Made by a program: the position numbers and the translations under genes. DNA of 64,000 bases from Scalesia atractyloides. Taxonomy: Eukaryota > Streptophyta > Magnoliopsida > Asterales > Asteraceae. Where the stretch lies: contig CAMTDV010000002.1 in assembly GCA_947069175.1 (NCBI GenBank), forward strand, positions 12,082,988 to 12,146,987, in the 5' to 3' direction. This document shows positions 1 through 11,090 of this stretch, piece by piece. Under the pieces are notes generated by a model. That model saw nothing but the letters and a program-made list of their open reading frames with translations. It was not told where the DNA came from and searched no databases. Each line of letters opens with the position of its first letter. Position 1 is the first letter of the stretch.

Positions 1-470
1 ATGACCACGAGGCCGAATAGAAACGGAGGTGTTGCCTAACGAGAACAACCAAGGTCATGGGCCATGGTGATAATTGAATAAGTGTTATGTCATCATTTAT
101 GATCTTAAAGAAGACTATGAATGACGAGCTTAACGGGCTGTTTGCGGTCTATAGGGCCACAAACAATGTACTGGACATGTAAAACCGAAGAATAAATGAC
201 TCACCATGGTCGTAGAAACTAAGGCATCGTCCATTATTAGGAAGCACAATCGTGGTTGTGGTTGGGGAAAATGTAAAGATAAAAGGAATATGAGAGTATT
301 GAGCTAGAATGTTCAATGCCTTTTAACCTGTCGGTTTGGGTAAAACGTCAAACCAAATGCATGAACTGGAACTAAAGAATCGGGTCCAAATTGTGGATTT
401 CGGATTTAAAGTTTGAAAGGAAAAAAAATCCTAAGTACGACAACTTGAGTTTAGGCTAAGTTGGCTACAA
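1..470. repeat. Direct repeat, copy 1 (partner 4431-4899)
   Basis: This stretch aligns without large gaps to 4431-4899 in the same orientation. Both share blocks such as GAGGTGTTGCCTAACGAGAA, a GGGCCATGGTGA block and a GGGGCCACAAACAATGTA-like block. By eye they differ at roughly one position in seven, so the duplication is old. It is non-coding and starts at the window edge, so its true left end is unknown. Inside it lies one copy of a shorter unit (about 168-228, GGACATGTAAAACCGAAG) that recurs at about 4408-4460 and 4605-4660. I do not recognise the family; noncoding LTR-retrotransposon sequence is the likeliest source. Confidence 0.8.
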
Positions 471-809
471 TTTATTATGTATTAGTCTTGGGGATTATAC
501 TTTGATATTACGATAATTACGGTGCATACATATTTTCATTTATTATTTTTATCGTATTGGTATTAGGTGTACGGATGAATCATGTTGAATTTAATCAATA
601 GTGTTTTTAGAAAATGGAAGTTGCTACAAATAATCTTTGATATTGCATCAAAGTTGAATGTTGTCTTGGTAAATTGGTGTTACGACGAGCAATGAGTATT
701 TAATCCGAATTACCCAATGCAACAACCATTAACCTCATCATAAGAAAGCGAGGCTTTCTTCTGCGACCCAGCTATAATGTGAGAATAAGCATCTTTCTGT
801 TGTAGTACA
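471..809. other. Gene-free flank of solo LTR A
   Basis: AT-rich sequence with no coding signal. Its last five bases (805-809, GTACA) are the left target-site duplication of solo LTR A, so this flank was originally contiguous with 3454 onward. Confidence 0.7.
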
Positions 810-1904
810 TGTCACACCCCGACCCGCAGCGGAAAAGGTGATCGGGGCATGATTGGGTTATCATCAAAGCTCATGACATTTATTTTAACGTTTCATATTC
901 ATTAATACACTTTAATGGAAAATTACAATCAATATTACAACATGTCCTAAATATCAATCTAAGCTTCTTTGTTTTCTTCTAAGGCATTTCCTATGTTTTC
1001 CTTGCTTCATCCTGTTCACCTGTATCATGTGTAAAAAGGGTTTTTGGATCAACAAAAAGTTGGCGAGTGAATCCTATGGAAAAATATTTGAACAAGTTTA
1101 TTTAATTGATTATGAAATAAAGTCCACAACCACACATGAGTAAAAATAGATGTAAACTTATTCATCAATCAATTTAATATTAAACAATACACACATGAAC
1201 AATAATGGATCGTTTAGAGGCATGCGTTGCTCAACTCGTCTCTCACGAGGAACTGATGGGCCTAATGAATGAATTGCATAAACATGATAATATGAAAGAC
1301 ATAACTACAAACAATATAAACTCAATAATACACACATAAACAATAATGGATTGGTTTTGAGGCACGCGTTGCTCAACTCGTCTCCCACGAGGAACTGGTG
1401 GGCTTAATGAATGAATTTCATATAAGTTGACAAAATGAAATACATAATCACAACAATATAAACAATCTAAGTTTAGATCACGATATGGTATGGCACAAGT
1501 TTAAATAAACGAGTTAATTATTTTGTGACACATGACACACCCCAAAACGTGTAATTAAAAAGGGGAGTTGTAAGATTCACTCACAGTGGGTGCGTCCGGT
1601 TGATGATGTTGAATGCACGCAAAGTGGTTTTAACCACGAGTGAAATTAACCTAGATAAATAGCATTATGGTTCGGTAAGTAAACGGATTTTATTAATCCA
1701 TTTTAGTAGGATTGTTGGGTGTATTTTTGTGAGTTTAAGGCTATTTTCTAACCTTAAAAATGTTATTTTATTTTTAATTGATTTTTAATTAAAATAAATA
1801 AATAAAAATAAAAAAAATTGACTTTTTTGACCGTTGACCGTTGCCATTGACCATTGACCATTGACTGTTTGACTTTGACCGGTTCGTATGCGTGTATGTG
1901 TGCG

Positions 1905-1977
1905 CTGAGTGAGGCTCGAACCCGAGACCTCCCGTACGCGTGCACGCAGCTCTACCAACTGAGCTACGTGTCTAACC
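1905..1977 (-). repeat. tRNA-like module 1 of solo LTR A
   Basis: Read on the minus strand it contains an A-box-like D arm TAGCTCAGTTGGTAGAGC and a B-box-like GGGTTCGAGCC about 24 bases further on. The flanking arms do not pair as an acceptor stem and no clean anticodon arm forms, so it is tRNA-like, not a credible tRNA gene. The matching module in B is at 17645-17722. Confidence 0.75.
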
Positions 1978-2064
1978 CGAAATATTTATGTTTTTAATTA
2001 TATTTATATACTAATTAGATTAAACTGAAAATCATTTATTTTTCAAAAATGATTTAATGCGTCG

Positions 2065-2485
2065 GACCGGGCGCTCCACAGGTTTCGAACCCGAGACCTG
2101 TGGTTTAGGTTAACACACAGTCCACCGCTGGACTGTGTGTTTAACTTGTTAAATAATCCGATTTATATTATACTTATGATCAAACTTCGTTATTTCATTT
2201 CTGCCTTATTTTAAAAAGTTAGATAATTGTTCGAATCGGTGCAGTAGACCGGACTCGAACTCGTGACGTGTATTTAAACATTCACACAGTCCACCGCTGG
2301 ACTGTGTGTCTATCTTGGTTATTATTCCGGTTATTATTAAACTTAACATGTACAGCGGTGACTCCGGTTCGGTTAACAAAAAAAGACATTTTTATTAAGG
2401 CAGCATGCGTGGGACAAGATTCGAACTCGAGACATTTACGTGTTTAATGTGCACACAGTCCACCGCTGGACTGTGTGTCTAACCC
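2065..2485 (-). repeat. Three tandem hairpin/B-box modules of solo LTR A
   Basis: Three successive modules (about 2065-2155, 2235-2315 and 2395-2485) each combine a near-perfect hairpin with a TTCGAA/B-box-like core some 25-35 bases away. On the plus strand the hairpin reads ACACAGTCCACCGCTGGACT, continued by GTGTG: an 11-bp stem around a 4-base loop. The repeat unit is about 165-170 bp. In tRNA terms the hairpin is an over-extended D arm and the second core a T arm. LTR B carries only two such modules (17310-17395 and 17480-17570). Confidence 0.75.
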
Positions 2486-2927
2486 GAGTTATATCTTGAA
2501 TTAAATTAAACTTATATGTTACCGAAACTTCGTCTTCTTCGTCAGTTTTAACCAGAAACGATGACTGACTGGTTCGAAGTTTTATTCATGTTTGTTAGCG
2601 TGTTTCAGTTAATTACAGGTGAGATATAAATAAAAAGAAAGAAAAATTAGGCGTAAGGTATACCGACTGGACTCCTCTGTTTCTCCGGCGAAACTCCGGT
2701 GACAGCAAAAGATTCCGGCGACGTGTGTCTTGCGGCAGAGGGTCTTCAACGAGCTAGAGATGAATGTGGGTAGCTTCGGTATGAGTTCTGAGTGTTCAGT
2801 GTTTAGAGTAAGGCACAGAAGTGAAAAACCCGGTTTTCCGGCGATGTGCAGAAGTTTTCCGGCGAGTGAAATTACGTCGGGTAAAGGTGCGGTTTTGAGC
2901 GAAAAAGCTTGCAGAGGTTCGAGGAGG

Positions 2928-2935
2928 TATTTATA
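2928..2935 (-). promoter_or_regulatory. TATA box of solo LTR A
   Basis: TATAAATA on the minus strand, 513 bp from the 5' terminus of the LTR. Solo LTR B has the same motif 515 bp from its own 5' terminus (16714-16721), which supports it as the U3 core promoter. Confidence 0.65.
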
Positions 2936-3189
2936 AGGCAGGTCGTCGATGAATTTGGTCCGATTTCCGACTTGATTCGTCGGTTAAAAATTCTCCGGCG
3001 GTTATTGCTTGTGTCGCGGGTTCAGGCGTTGGTTATAACCGATGTAGTGTTTAAGGTTTACGTTATAACTGAAGTAACCGTCCAATCTCGCGAGATCGCC
3101 GGGATTTCCGACGACTGCATTTGGGCGCGCCGATTTCGAATTCGGAAAACATGTTATGAATTAATTGATTCTAATAATCAACAAGAACA

Positions 3190-3268
3190 CTAGTGCGTGG
3201 TTGAGTGTGTGCGCGATAAGACTGTTGACCCGGCTGACTGACCCGGGTTCGAAACCCGGCAGAACCAT
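3190..3268 (+). repeat. Antisense tRNA-like module of LTR A (U3 side)
   Basis: The plus strand shows a strong T-arm-like core CCCGGGTTCGAAACCCGG near the end of a roughly 75-base segment, opposite in orientation to the other modules and to the LTR. LTR B has the equivalent module on its minus strand at 16383-16455. In both LTRs it lies about 180-260 bp from the 5' end, upstream of the TATA box. The D-arm half is weak. Confidence 0.65.
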
Positions 3269-3453
3269 TTTATTTTTATTTCGTTATTTTTAACAATTTT
3301 TCAAAAACAACTTATATATTCCAATATAATAATTAATTATGTATCGTTTAAAATTAATTTGGGCATTAAATACGCCACGAAATTTTAAACTGATTGTTGG
3401 TTAATAAACGGAGCGGGTTTGGTAAAATCCTTTTTGACGGATGTTACAGTACA

Positions 3454-4430
3454 TTCTTAGAATATACAAAATTTAATGTAATTTGAGCTCATGAAAACTT
3501 ATTAAGTTAATTGTTTTGTAATTTCTTTCTAAACAAATTGAATTTTATAAAGACACCAAAGTCAAAATTATGTGTGTGTATCGTTCCAGGGTAAAGAGAC
3601 ACCAAAGTCAAAATTGTTAAAATCCATCAAGTTTAAGGATGAATTAGGGGTAAATATTGCGCAAGAACCTTGTTTATTAATCATCTATACTTGATAAACG
3701 TAAGGTAAGTTGCAATTTACAATTTCGTAGAGTTTAGGATTAGGAGGAACTTGAATATACTAATCTTGGATGGTTTGTTGATAGTATGATATAATTGTTG
3801 TACGAAATTAGTTTGGAATCATGATATGAAATGAATATACGTATAGAAATTATGTGTCGTTGTACTTGGTTGAAACCCTCATGAGAGTTGAAGTGGGTTT
3901 TGACATAATTATAAGACTGGAGCCTCCTTAGGTTGAATTGTAGATGTTGGTCATATAAATGAAATTATGGTGATTGAATGTAGTTAAATAACTAAAGTGT
4001 GATGACTAGTGGATGCAAGGTAAATTGCTAGTAATTGGACATCTTGGATGAGAATTAAAAGTAATGCCCATCAAGTGTTTGATAAAGTGCATACATGAGT
4101 TTTCATAGTTGTTAAACCTTGAAACTTTGGTGAGTGCTATGAATGATTGATAGTGAACTTAGATTGAAAGGGGCATGAATGATTATGTATGCCAATGGTC
4201 ACTTGAGTTAAAACTATAGACAACTCAAGTGAGCCTTAGGAAGCCAAGTTAGAAGGAAAGCTTGTTAAAAGGGAAAACTCTAAGGTACGTAGCTACATTT
4301 GTTATGATTTAATAAGTTAAAATGATATTAAGTAGAATGCTATTAAGAAGTATAATGAAAGACCCTTTGGGTCGTGTGATAGTGAGTACTAAGTAAAACC
4401 GTATAAAAGGGCATGTAAAACCGAAGTATA
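3454..4430. other. Gene-free AT-rich stretch
   Basis: No coding region or RNA gene could be supported. The short unit that ends each large direct repeat begins here (about 4395-4430, GGGCATGTAAAACCGAAG), so this is probably part of the same repeat locus. Confidence 0.5.
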
Positions 4431-4899
4431 AATGACCCACGGGGTCATAGAAGAGGAGGTGTTGCCTAACGAGAACAACCAAGATCATGGGCCATGGTGA
4501 GAATTGAATAAGTGTTGAGTCATCATTCACTGTCTTGAAGAAAACTATGAATGGCGAACTAAACGGGTCATTTGCGGTCTATGGGGCCACAAACAATGTA
4601 TTGGACATGTAAAACTGAAGTATAAACGACCCCATGGGGTCGTAGAAGCTAAGGTATTGTCCATTATTACGAACCACAATAGTGGTTGTGATTGGGGAAA
4701 ATGAGAAAGATAATTAGGAATATGAGAGTATTGAGCTAGAATGCGCAATGCCTCTTAATCGGTTGGCTTGGGTATAACGTCGAACCGAATGAATGAACTG
4801 GAAACTAAAGAATCAGGTCCGAATTGTGGATTTTGGGTTTAAATTTTGAAAGGAAAAGTCCTAAATACGACAACTTAAGTTTGGGCCAAGTTGGGTAAA
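4431..4899. repeat. Direct repeat, copy 2 (partner 1-470)
   Basis: Second copy of the repeat at the window start, in the same orientation and collinear over about 470 bp. Homology ends at the shared AAGTTTGGGCCAAGTTGG-like block. Short open frames on the minus strand here show no known domain and I do not treat them as genes. Confidence 0.8.
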
Positions 4900-6462
4900 A
4901 ACAAATGAAAACTGAAAATATTGGCCAAGTATGGAAACTACAGATTGGCGGCAACCTACTGAAAAACCGGCTCCCCCGCACCACGTGGGGGAGGAAACTG
5001 GTCAACGATTCTGGTCAAAAGGCCCTTCCCCACGCCATGCAGGGAGAGGGTTAAGTCCCCCGTGATGCACGGCACAATCTAGTCTCGCGAAAATGTTTTC
5101 TTTGTCGTTTTTTGTCTGATCCAGTTATTTTACTAATCGTTTAATGAAAGTTTATGGTAGGTAAACATAAAAGGAGGCAACATCTGGAAGATCAAGCTAT
5201 ATATGACGAGAACCGAACATCTCGAACGTATACTTATCCCGGCTTTTGTTTATGTTTTTCTTGGGATTTCAAAATGGCGATTAGTAATATGTAAGTCAAA
5301 CCATTATGAAGCATCGTATAATAACTTTCTTTTGTGAAACATGTAACTTGGTTAGTCATATGTATTTATACGAAATTTTAAATATTACAAGTAAGGGTCT
5401 TACAAGAAAGTACGAGGGTCAAAGGTAGAAACATGAATAAATAAAAGTTTGATTTTAGTAGGGCCAGATACACACAGTTTAGAAGTTTAAGGCCTGAAAG
5501 GGAAAATGCAAATACCATCTCTTTCTGGAGGCAGTTCAATTTTTTCCTTTGTCAAAATCTTTCACAAGTCCTAGAAAATATCTATGATTCATCTTCGAAG
5601 ATTATGTCACACACCTGCATGTATATCATCATGTGTTTCTCAACCACGTCACAATAACTGGTTGAGTGTTGTTATTCTCTAGTTGAATTTATTTTAGAAA
5701 GTTGTTGCATAGATCTAGGGTTTGTTTTTTTATCATTGTAATAACTGGTCTGAGTGTTCTTGACATTTTTTAAGTATAACAAAATCCAAACACCAATTTG
5801 AACAAAATCAACACCAATACGTTTAAACATGTGTACTAAAGCTGGGCATGTTAATATTGATATGTATATATGGCTAATATTCAAAAAAAAAAATTTGCAT
5901 ATACCTTAAGAAAATAAATATATGTTTGAGGTCTGCAGGTTTCAGGTGATATGAATCTAAACAAGTAGAAAGATCACAGACAAAGGCACAAGGCTCACTG
6001 ATATTCCACAGACAAACCTACGAATTGAACTTGATACTCAATGAGCAAACTGATACCCAATAATGATGTAACCAGATTTAAAATACGGTTTTATAATCAA
6101 TCAAGTAAAATACGAAACTAAAACTGAGAATATAACATTCCCTAACCCAAACTTATCATCCTTAATCAAAACAACACAAAATTACAAGACTTATAGACGC
6201 ACACAAATACTTTCACAATAACTTATGAAAAACAACTTATTAGAAGATCAATTGGTGGTGTTTTCAAAGAAAAAAAAAGTTGAACACCTTTGAAGCAAGT
6301 TGTGGAATTTGAAAACTGCAATTATATAATCAACATGTCCTATATCTTAAAATAATATAAAGTTTCAATTTAACAATAATTCAACGTTTTTCTACAAATA
6401 ATGTAATAATTCATCTAAACAATATAAAACTCACAATAATAATAATAACAATAATAATAATA
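4900..6462. other. Gene-free stretch downstream of the ALOG gene
   Basis: The part next to 4900 has GC-rich inverted blocks (CCCCGCACCACGTGGGGGAG near 4976-4995 and a related block near 5025-5075); the rest is AT-rich. The segment adjoining 6462 must hold the ALOG 3' untranslated region, and an AAT/ATT trinucleotide microsatellite (about 6434-6466) runs up to the stop codon. Many AATAAT-type tetramers there could serve polyadenylation, but none can be chosen from sequence alone. Confidence 0.5.
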
Positions 6463-7110
6463 CTATACTGTGGAAGTAACAGGAGCAACAACCTCACTGC
6501 TAGAAATAATGCCACCATCACCACCATCATCACCACCATTACCACCATCATCCTCCACCCTCACGGCGGCGCCGGACGAACTTCCACCACCAGCAGCTCT
6601 TTTCCTTTTCTTCTTCTCATACGGAACACCTCTAGCCTTTGCTTGACTATCTTTAACCTCCCTTAAATATATCCTCACAGCTCTAGCACCAAACGGATTA
6701 GACTCGGGCTGCCCACCGTTCTCCTCGTACGCTGCCCGCAGCCGTCCGATGAGAGCATCAAGGCTGCCCCACGCTTGTCTCAACGGGCAGGCACAGGGTG
6801 CCGGCGGGCTAGGGTGACCAAAATAAGCACACCCAGAAACATGAACCTTAGTTTTCCCGAACTGGTCAAGGTACTTTAAAAACTCGATGACGTGTGCCCC
6901 ACTGCACCTTGACAACGTTAACGGTGGTTTGTGGTTTTTAAGGTACTGCAAGAACGTGTTCCAGTCACGCCGTTTTTGTGACTCGTATCTGCTGAGTGGT
7001 TGTGTGGTGGTAGTTTGAGACCGTTGGATTGTTTCGGTTGTTATGGTGGTGGTGGGTTGTGATGGGCCGGGTGGGGCGGGTGGTTCTCCGGATCCGGACG
7101 GTGGATCCAT
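6463..7110 (-). CDS. ALOG-domain (LSH/G1-like) transcription factor, 215 aa
   Basis: ALOG (LIGHT SENSITIVE HYPOCOTYLS / G1-like) proteins are plant-specific nuclear DNA-binding regulators of meristem and lateral-organ boundary identity; that role is family knowledge. The protein has a low-complexity Pro/Thr-rich N-terminus (1-39), an ALOG domain (about 40-165) beginning SRYESQKRRDWNTFLQYL and containing the zinc-ribbon insert with H90, C94, H99, C106 and C108, then a basic nuclear-localisation patch KKKRKR (166-171) and an acidic, Gly-rich tail. The length suits the family, and the single uninterrupted exon agrees with the intronless coding regions usual for LSH genes. The ATG at 7110 is the only in-frame start that yields the typical short leader before the domain. 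It is the sole gene in the window I judge intact and host-derived. Which LSH paralogue it is cannot be settled here; an LSH3/LSH4-like boundary gene is possible. Confidence 0.96.
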   Translation of the reverse strand: MDPPSGSGEPPAPPGPSQPTTTITTETIQRSQTTTTQPLSRYESQKRRDWNTFLQYLKNHKPPLTLSRCSGAHVIEFLKYLDQFGKTKVHVSGCAYFGHPSPPAPCACPLRQAWGSLDALIGRLRAAYEENGGQPESNPFGARAVRIYLREVKDSQAKARGVPYEKKKRKRAAGGGSSSGAAVRVEDDGGNGGDDGGDGGIISSSEVVAPVTSTV

Positions 7111-7196
7111 AAGTGGGAAGATTGAGATTTCTGTTTTTGGGTGGTGTGTGTGGTTGATTGATTGATGGGTTGTGAAAAGGAGAAGGGTGGTGTTGT

Positions 7197-7233
<37 letters not shown>

Positions 7234-7292
7234 AGGGTGATGGGACGTAATATAGAAAAGAAATATGAATGAAGGCTCCTCCTACTCGGCAA
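7111..7292 (-). promoter_or_regulatory. Core promoter and pyrimidine-rich leader of the ALOG gene
   Basis: On the minus strand a TATATTA motif (7248-7254) lies about 140 bases before the ATG. A CT-dinucleotide tract follows immediately (about 7193-7233 on the plus strand as GA repeats). Pyrimidine patches of this kind are common around plant transcription starts, so initiation near 7220 inside the tract is plausible. An out-of-frame ATG at 7292 would open an 83-codon frame overlapping the true start, but it lies upstream of the TATA-like motif and is probably not transcribed. Confidence 0.55.
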
Positions 7293-8310
7293 GGCTATGA
7301 CTCGAGAAAGTTTTTATTCCTGTAGGATCCACCGATTTTTTGATTTTTAATGTTTTAAGGGGGATTTTTGCATGGATTTTTTTACTTTCATTTCATTGGA
7401 AATACAAATTGTTTCAACCTTTTCTTTATTATTTGAAGGAAAAGTGTATAGAATGATCGATTGAATTATATTGATAAAGTTATGAGAATCTACTTTTATA
7501 TATAATATTACAAATGAGTGTACCCTGCGTCTTTGCCTTGGGTGTGTAGATGCAATAGAAAATATGTAAGACTCGTTTTCGATCGATCATATGTACGTTA
7601 GTATATGTCCCGTGTAAAAGAAATGGTGTTAAAATGACTGGAAAAATAAGTAAGTTGAATAGTTAAATAAACATGTCTAAATGCAAAAGTTATGCTAAAT
7701 TATAATAACTAAAGTAAAAATAAGTGGGGAAAAAAGAAATTAAATAATCAAACGTATTGAAAAATATGATTAACGTGTGAGAGTTGTAATTAGTGTAATT
7801 TGGTTAAAAGAAGAATAAAAATAACTTTATTAAAGTGAAGGGATCAAATGATAATTTTGTTAAATATTAGAGTGTAAATAAAAACATAAACTAATTCATC
7901 AGGGACGTGTCAGAGGTGCAATTACTTAACCCGAGCTGCAATCGCTTCACCAAAAGTGACAATGTCAAAATGTAAAACAAGAATGATGCGTCGGAGGGGC
8001 AATCACTGATCGGAGGTGTGATCGTAAAACGAGAGGGGCTCGTCGATGGCCGAAGCTGAACTTGTCAAAGGTTTTAAAAAAAGTAATTGGAGGTGCAATC
8101 ACAAAATGAGGGACGACAATGTATTTAGGGCTTTATTTGAACGAGAAAAGGCCATTCTACCCCTTTAGTCGTTAGCCATTTAACGAAAACCATTAACATT
8201 GTTACACATACGGGTAAATTGTGTAACAAAACTTGAAGGTAGACGAACTCAAGGAAAGAAAAATTTAAACTGGGATGCAAGTTGACTCGGCCAAAAAAAC
8301 CACAGGGACG
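7293..8310. other. ALOG upstream region, no gene seen
   Basis: AT-rich to about 7900, followed by a more GC-mixed part with loosely repeated GAGGTGCAATCAC-like blocks (7913-8105). No ORF here has a recognisable domain. The first base of solo LTR X (8316) lies 1.2 kb from the ALOG start codon, so any distal promoter elements upstream of that point were pushed away by about 23 kb of nested insertions. Confidence 0.5.
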
Positions 8311-8479
8311 CAAGTTGTAAAATCCGCCATAAACAGATCCTAGAACCCGATCTTTTGTAACTCGAACTCGAACCGTAATAAATGAGGATAGGAATTTCTT
8401 TATTATTATTTGTGATTTCTGGTTGTTTATTCCTTGTTATTTATTGCTTTAATGTCCTAAAAATAATCATCAAGATATC

Positions 8480-8710
8480 ATATTAGCAAACGAAGGTGAC
8501 TTTCCCAACCGAAGGTCAACCTTTAACGAAGGTGAAACTTTAAATGAAGGTCAATCATTTAACGAAAGTCAACCTTGGTGAAGGTCCATGAGTTCAAGCG
8601 AAGGTCCCTTGATTCAAATGAAGGTCCAAGTGAAGATCCTCTAGGACCAAACGAAGGTCCCAAACGAAAGTCTTGTGCTCAAGAGAAAGTGACCTTCACT
8701 TTGGAATTTC
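8480..8710 (+). repeat. Degenerate AAGGTC array in solo LTR X
   Basis: About a dozen copies of GAAGGTC/GAAGGTG or GAAAGTC occur within 230 bp, mostly preceded by ACGA, CCGA or ATGA and separated by 12-25 bases of unrelated sequence. Spacing is irregular, so this is not a simple tandem repeat. It lies about 165-395 bp from the 5' end of LTR X, in its U3 part, and may be a cluster of binding sites. Confidence 0.65.
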
Positions 8711-11082
8711 CTGAAGAAACATTTTGCGCATCTGAGTAACTTCTAGACCCTTCATGTCACACCCCGAATTTCCGACCAAATCTCGGTGGGCCCGGGTGGG
8801 GAATATCGTGACGTAAGTTGATATCATCATAGTCAATTAACACAGCACAACGGAAGTCTTGGAGTTTAAAATACTATTACAAACCAAAAAATGTCCAAAG
8901 TTCATATTATACAGACGGTTTGTAACTAAGGATCCACAGACGGATCGTAAAATATACAAAAGATGTGCAACAGATTTTAGGTAGATCTAAGGATTTGCAA
9001 GATCCTCTTATATCACTACCAAGTAGCTTCCAGCCTATTTCGTATTGTACCTGCAACTTAGTCTTTGAAAATACGCCAGCTTTCATTGGTAAATACAATT
9101 AACTAACTCGTTTTGAAAACATTTCAAAAACTGATTTAAGTGCAAAAGGCACATAAAATCTTTTTATAACTTGGAAAAGTTAAGTTTTTATCCTTGTATA
9201 CAGATTCACATGTTTGTCAATACATATGGGGCCCAGTATAGAAACCGAGACATGATTAACAGACACGCCATTTATAAACCCACGAATGAGTTATCCCCAA
9301 CTTGTGGGTAAATATATTTTAGCATTCGTATTTGTCAGGTGTATGCCTACACCCCGTGCTTTGGTCGTGGCCATTAGCAACTTAAATGAGCCGAGGATAT
9401 CCAGGACACGGTCGTTAACCCCTAATGTTTAAGTTATCAAACAAAACTGATCAAAACGGAACATGCGGCTTTACCAGCCACAATCCGGCTTTCGATTGAT
9501 CCCATTCCCGACCAAGCAATAATAATTTACCGTATCCCAAGCCCGTATAGGAAAATTAAGTTAAAAGTATTTACTTGAGCTAGTACTTGACTTTAAAAGC
9601 AAAGTTTATATTAACTTATCCATTTAATCAATAGATAAGTGTAGATAGCATTTACTGGAGGGCTTCTAGTCTGGAATTATGGCATAAACTAACCAATTAG
9701 AATCCTAACGGGTCTGATTTAAGTCATAGACTTAGACCGGCTAGCTTTAAGGATCAAAATGGTATAATACACTAGATTAATCGATGACCGGATAGAATGT
9801 ATTTTAAACCCATCAAGTGCTAAGACTTGTATGACATGGGTAAACAATTAACATTCTGGAATTTGAGATTAAAATGATAAGGTTAAACTTGTTTCGGTTA
9901 ATCTTCGAAAAGTTATATATACTTAACCGTACGCATATAAGCGATATCGGGTAACCAGGTGAATCATGAACAAGTTTTGTATGCTATTATACTTTAAATA
10001 AGTTGTAATATCATTAAGATATCAACTTACATGCCCATTGAGCTTTTAAAACGAAACGACACCTCATAAGGCGTATTTATCATTATGTGACGTATAAAAG
10101 AAACTTGCATATATTCTGATGTTATGATCATAAACATTTTGGAAAAAATACTTAATTTGTGATATATTATCAGTAAGAAGTCATACATAAGTGTGGTTTA
10201 TGGTTTAGGACCAAACTATGCACCAGGAGGGCATTTTGGTCCTTTTAAAGGTATAATTTACGATATTATTATAAAACTTAATTTATGATCAGAATAATAA
10301 CATCATAATATGTTAATTAGATTAACATATCAACAGGAAATTCATTTGCAAGTTTGTCTGTTGATTAAACTTATTTTACGTAAAAAGGGCATTTTAGTCA
10401 AAGTTTGACATATTAGCGGAACTTGTGCATAAACCCAGATTATGATTATGATCATATAATATAACCTCAGAGGGTTATGCTATACTATATTATGATCATA
10501 ATGCAACCATAAATTAGTAGTAAACTAATCGAAATTGGTTCAGAATCGAAAGTTAAAGCAGAAGTCAAACTTTGTGACTTTCGGTTGCGAACCGACCCTA
10601 GGACTGGAATTGACGAGCCGAACATGTTCCCACATGTTCCTAATATTTATTGCCAACTTGTTTAAGTGTCGAAAACATATTTATAACATATATAAACTCA
10701 GATTATAACATTTATATAATCTGACCCGTTTGACTTTTTAAAACTTTAGCTTTGACCCGCCAATTGACCTAGTAAACGTGATTCTTAGGAGGTGCCCTTT
10801 TAAGGGATTAATACCTACCTAATTACGATTAGTTAGCCATGTTCATCTTGAACAATGGTTAGACCATAATGGTTTTAACCGAAAGTCAAAGCGTTTATCA
10901 AAAATGCTTGACTTTTGGCTATTAAAAGTCTATAAAAGAAAAGAGCAGAGATGGAACACTTACAAGTGATCCAAAAGAAAGTTTAGAACTCAAAGGGATG
11001 CTCCTAGATGACTAGGAACTTCCAAGAGTGTAATGGAGAGAACAAGAGGAAATGAGCAAGGAATGGAGTGAGATTGTTGGGT

Positions 11083-11090
11083 TATTTATA
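11083..11090 (-). promoter_or_regulatory. TATA box of solo LTR C
   Basis: TATAAATA on the minus strand, at the position equivalent to the boxes in the D LTR (40321-40328) and F LTR (47422-47429). Confidence 0.65.

Larger units (their letters stand above)
810..3448 (-). mobile_element. Solo LTR 'A' (minus orientation), same family as B
   Basis: The element is bounded on the plus strand by TGTCACACCCCGAC at the left and GACGGATGTTACA at the right, i.e. TG...CA ends in the opposite orientation, and is flanked by a perfect 5-bp duplication GTACA (805-809 and 3449-3453). No primer-binding site, polypurine tract or pol lies inside, so it is a solo LTR of 2,639 bp rather than a full element. A TATAAATA box on the minus strand (2928-2935) lies 513 bp from its 5' end. 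In B the corresponding box is 515 bp from the 5' end. B is an inverted homologue recognisable along its whole length. Five tRNA-like modules lie inside. The parental class is probably Ty3/gypsy, judged only from LTR length and 5-bp duplication. Confidence 0.92.

Noticed and set aside
2730..3193. Two plus-strand ORFs of 68 and 94 codons
   Set aside because: They lie antisense inside solo LTR A, show no domain and span its TATA region.
7041..7292. An 83-codon ORF overlapping the ALOG start as an upstream ORF
   Set aside because: Its ATG lies upstream of the likely TATA motif, the product is low-complexity translation of the CT tract and it runs through the ALOG frame out of phase.
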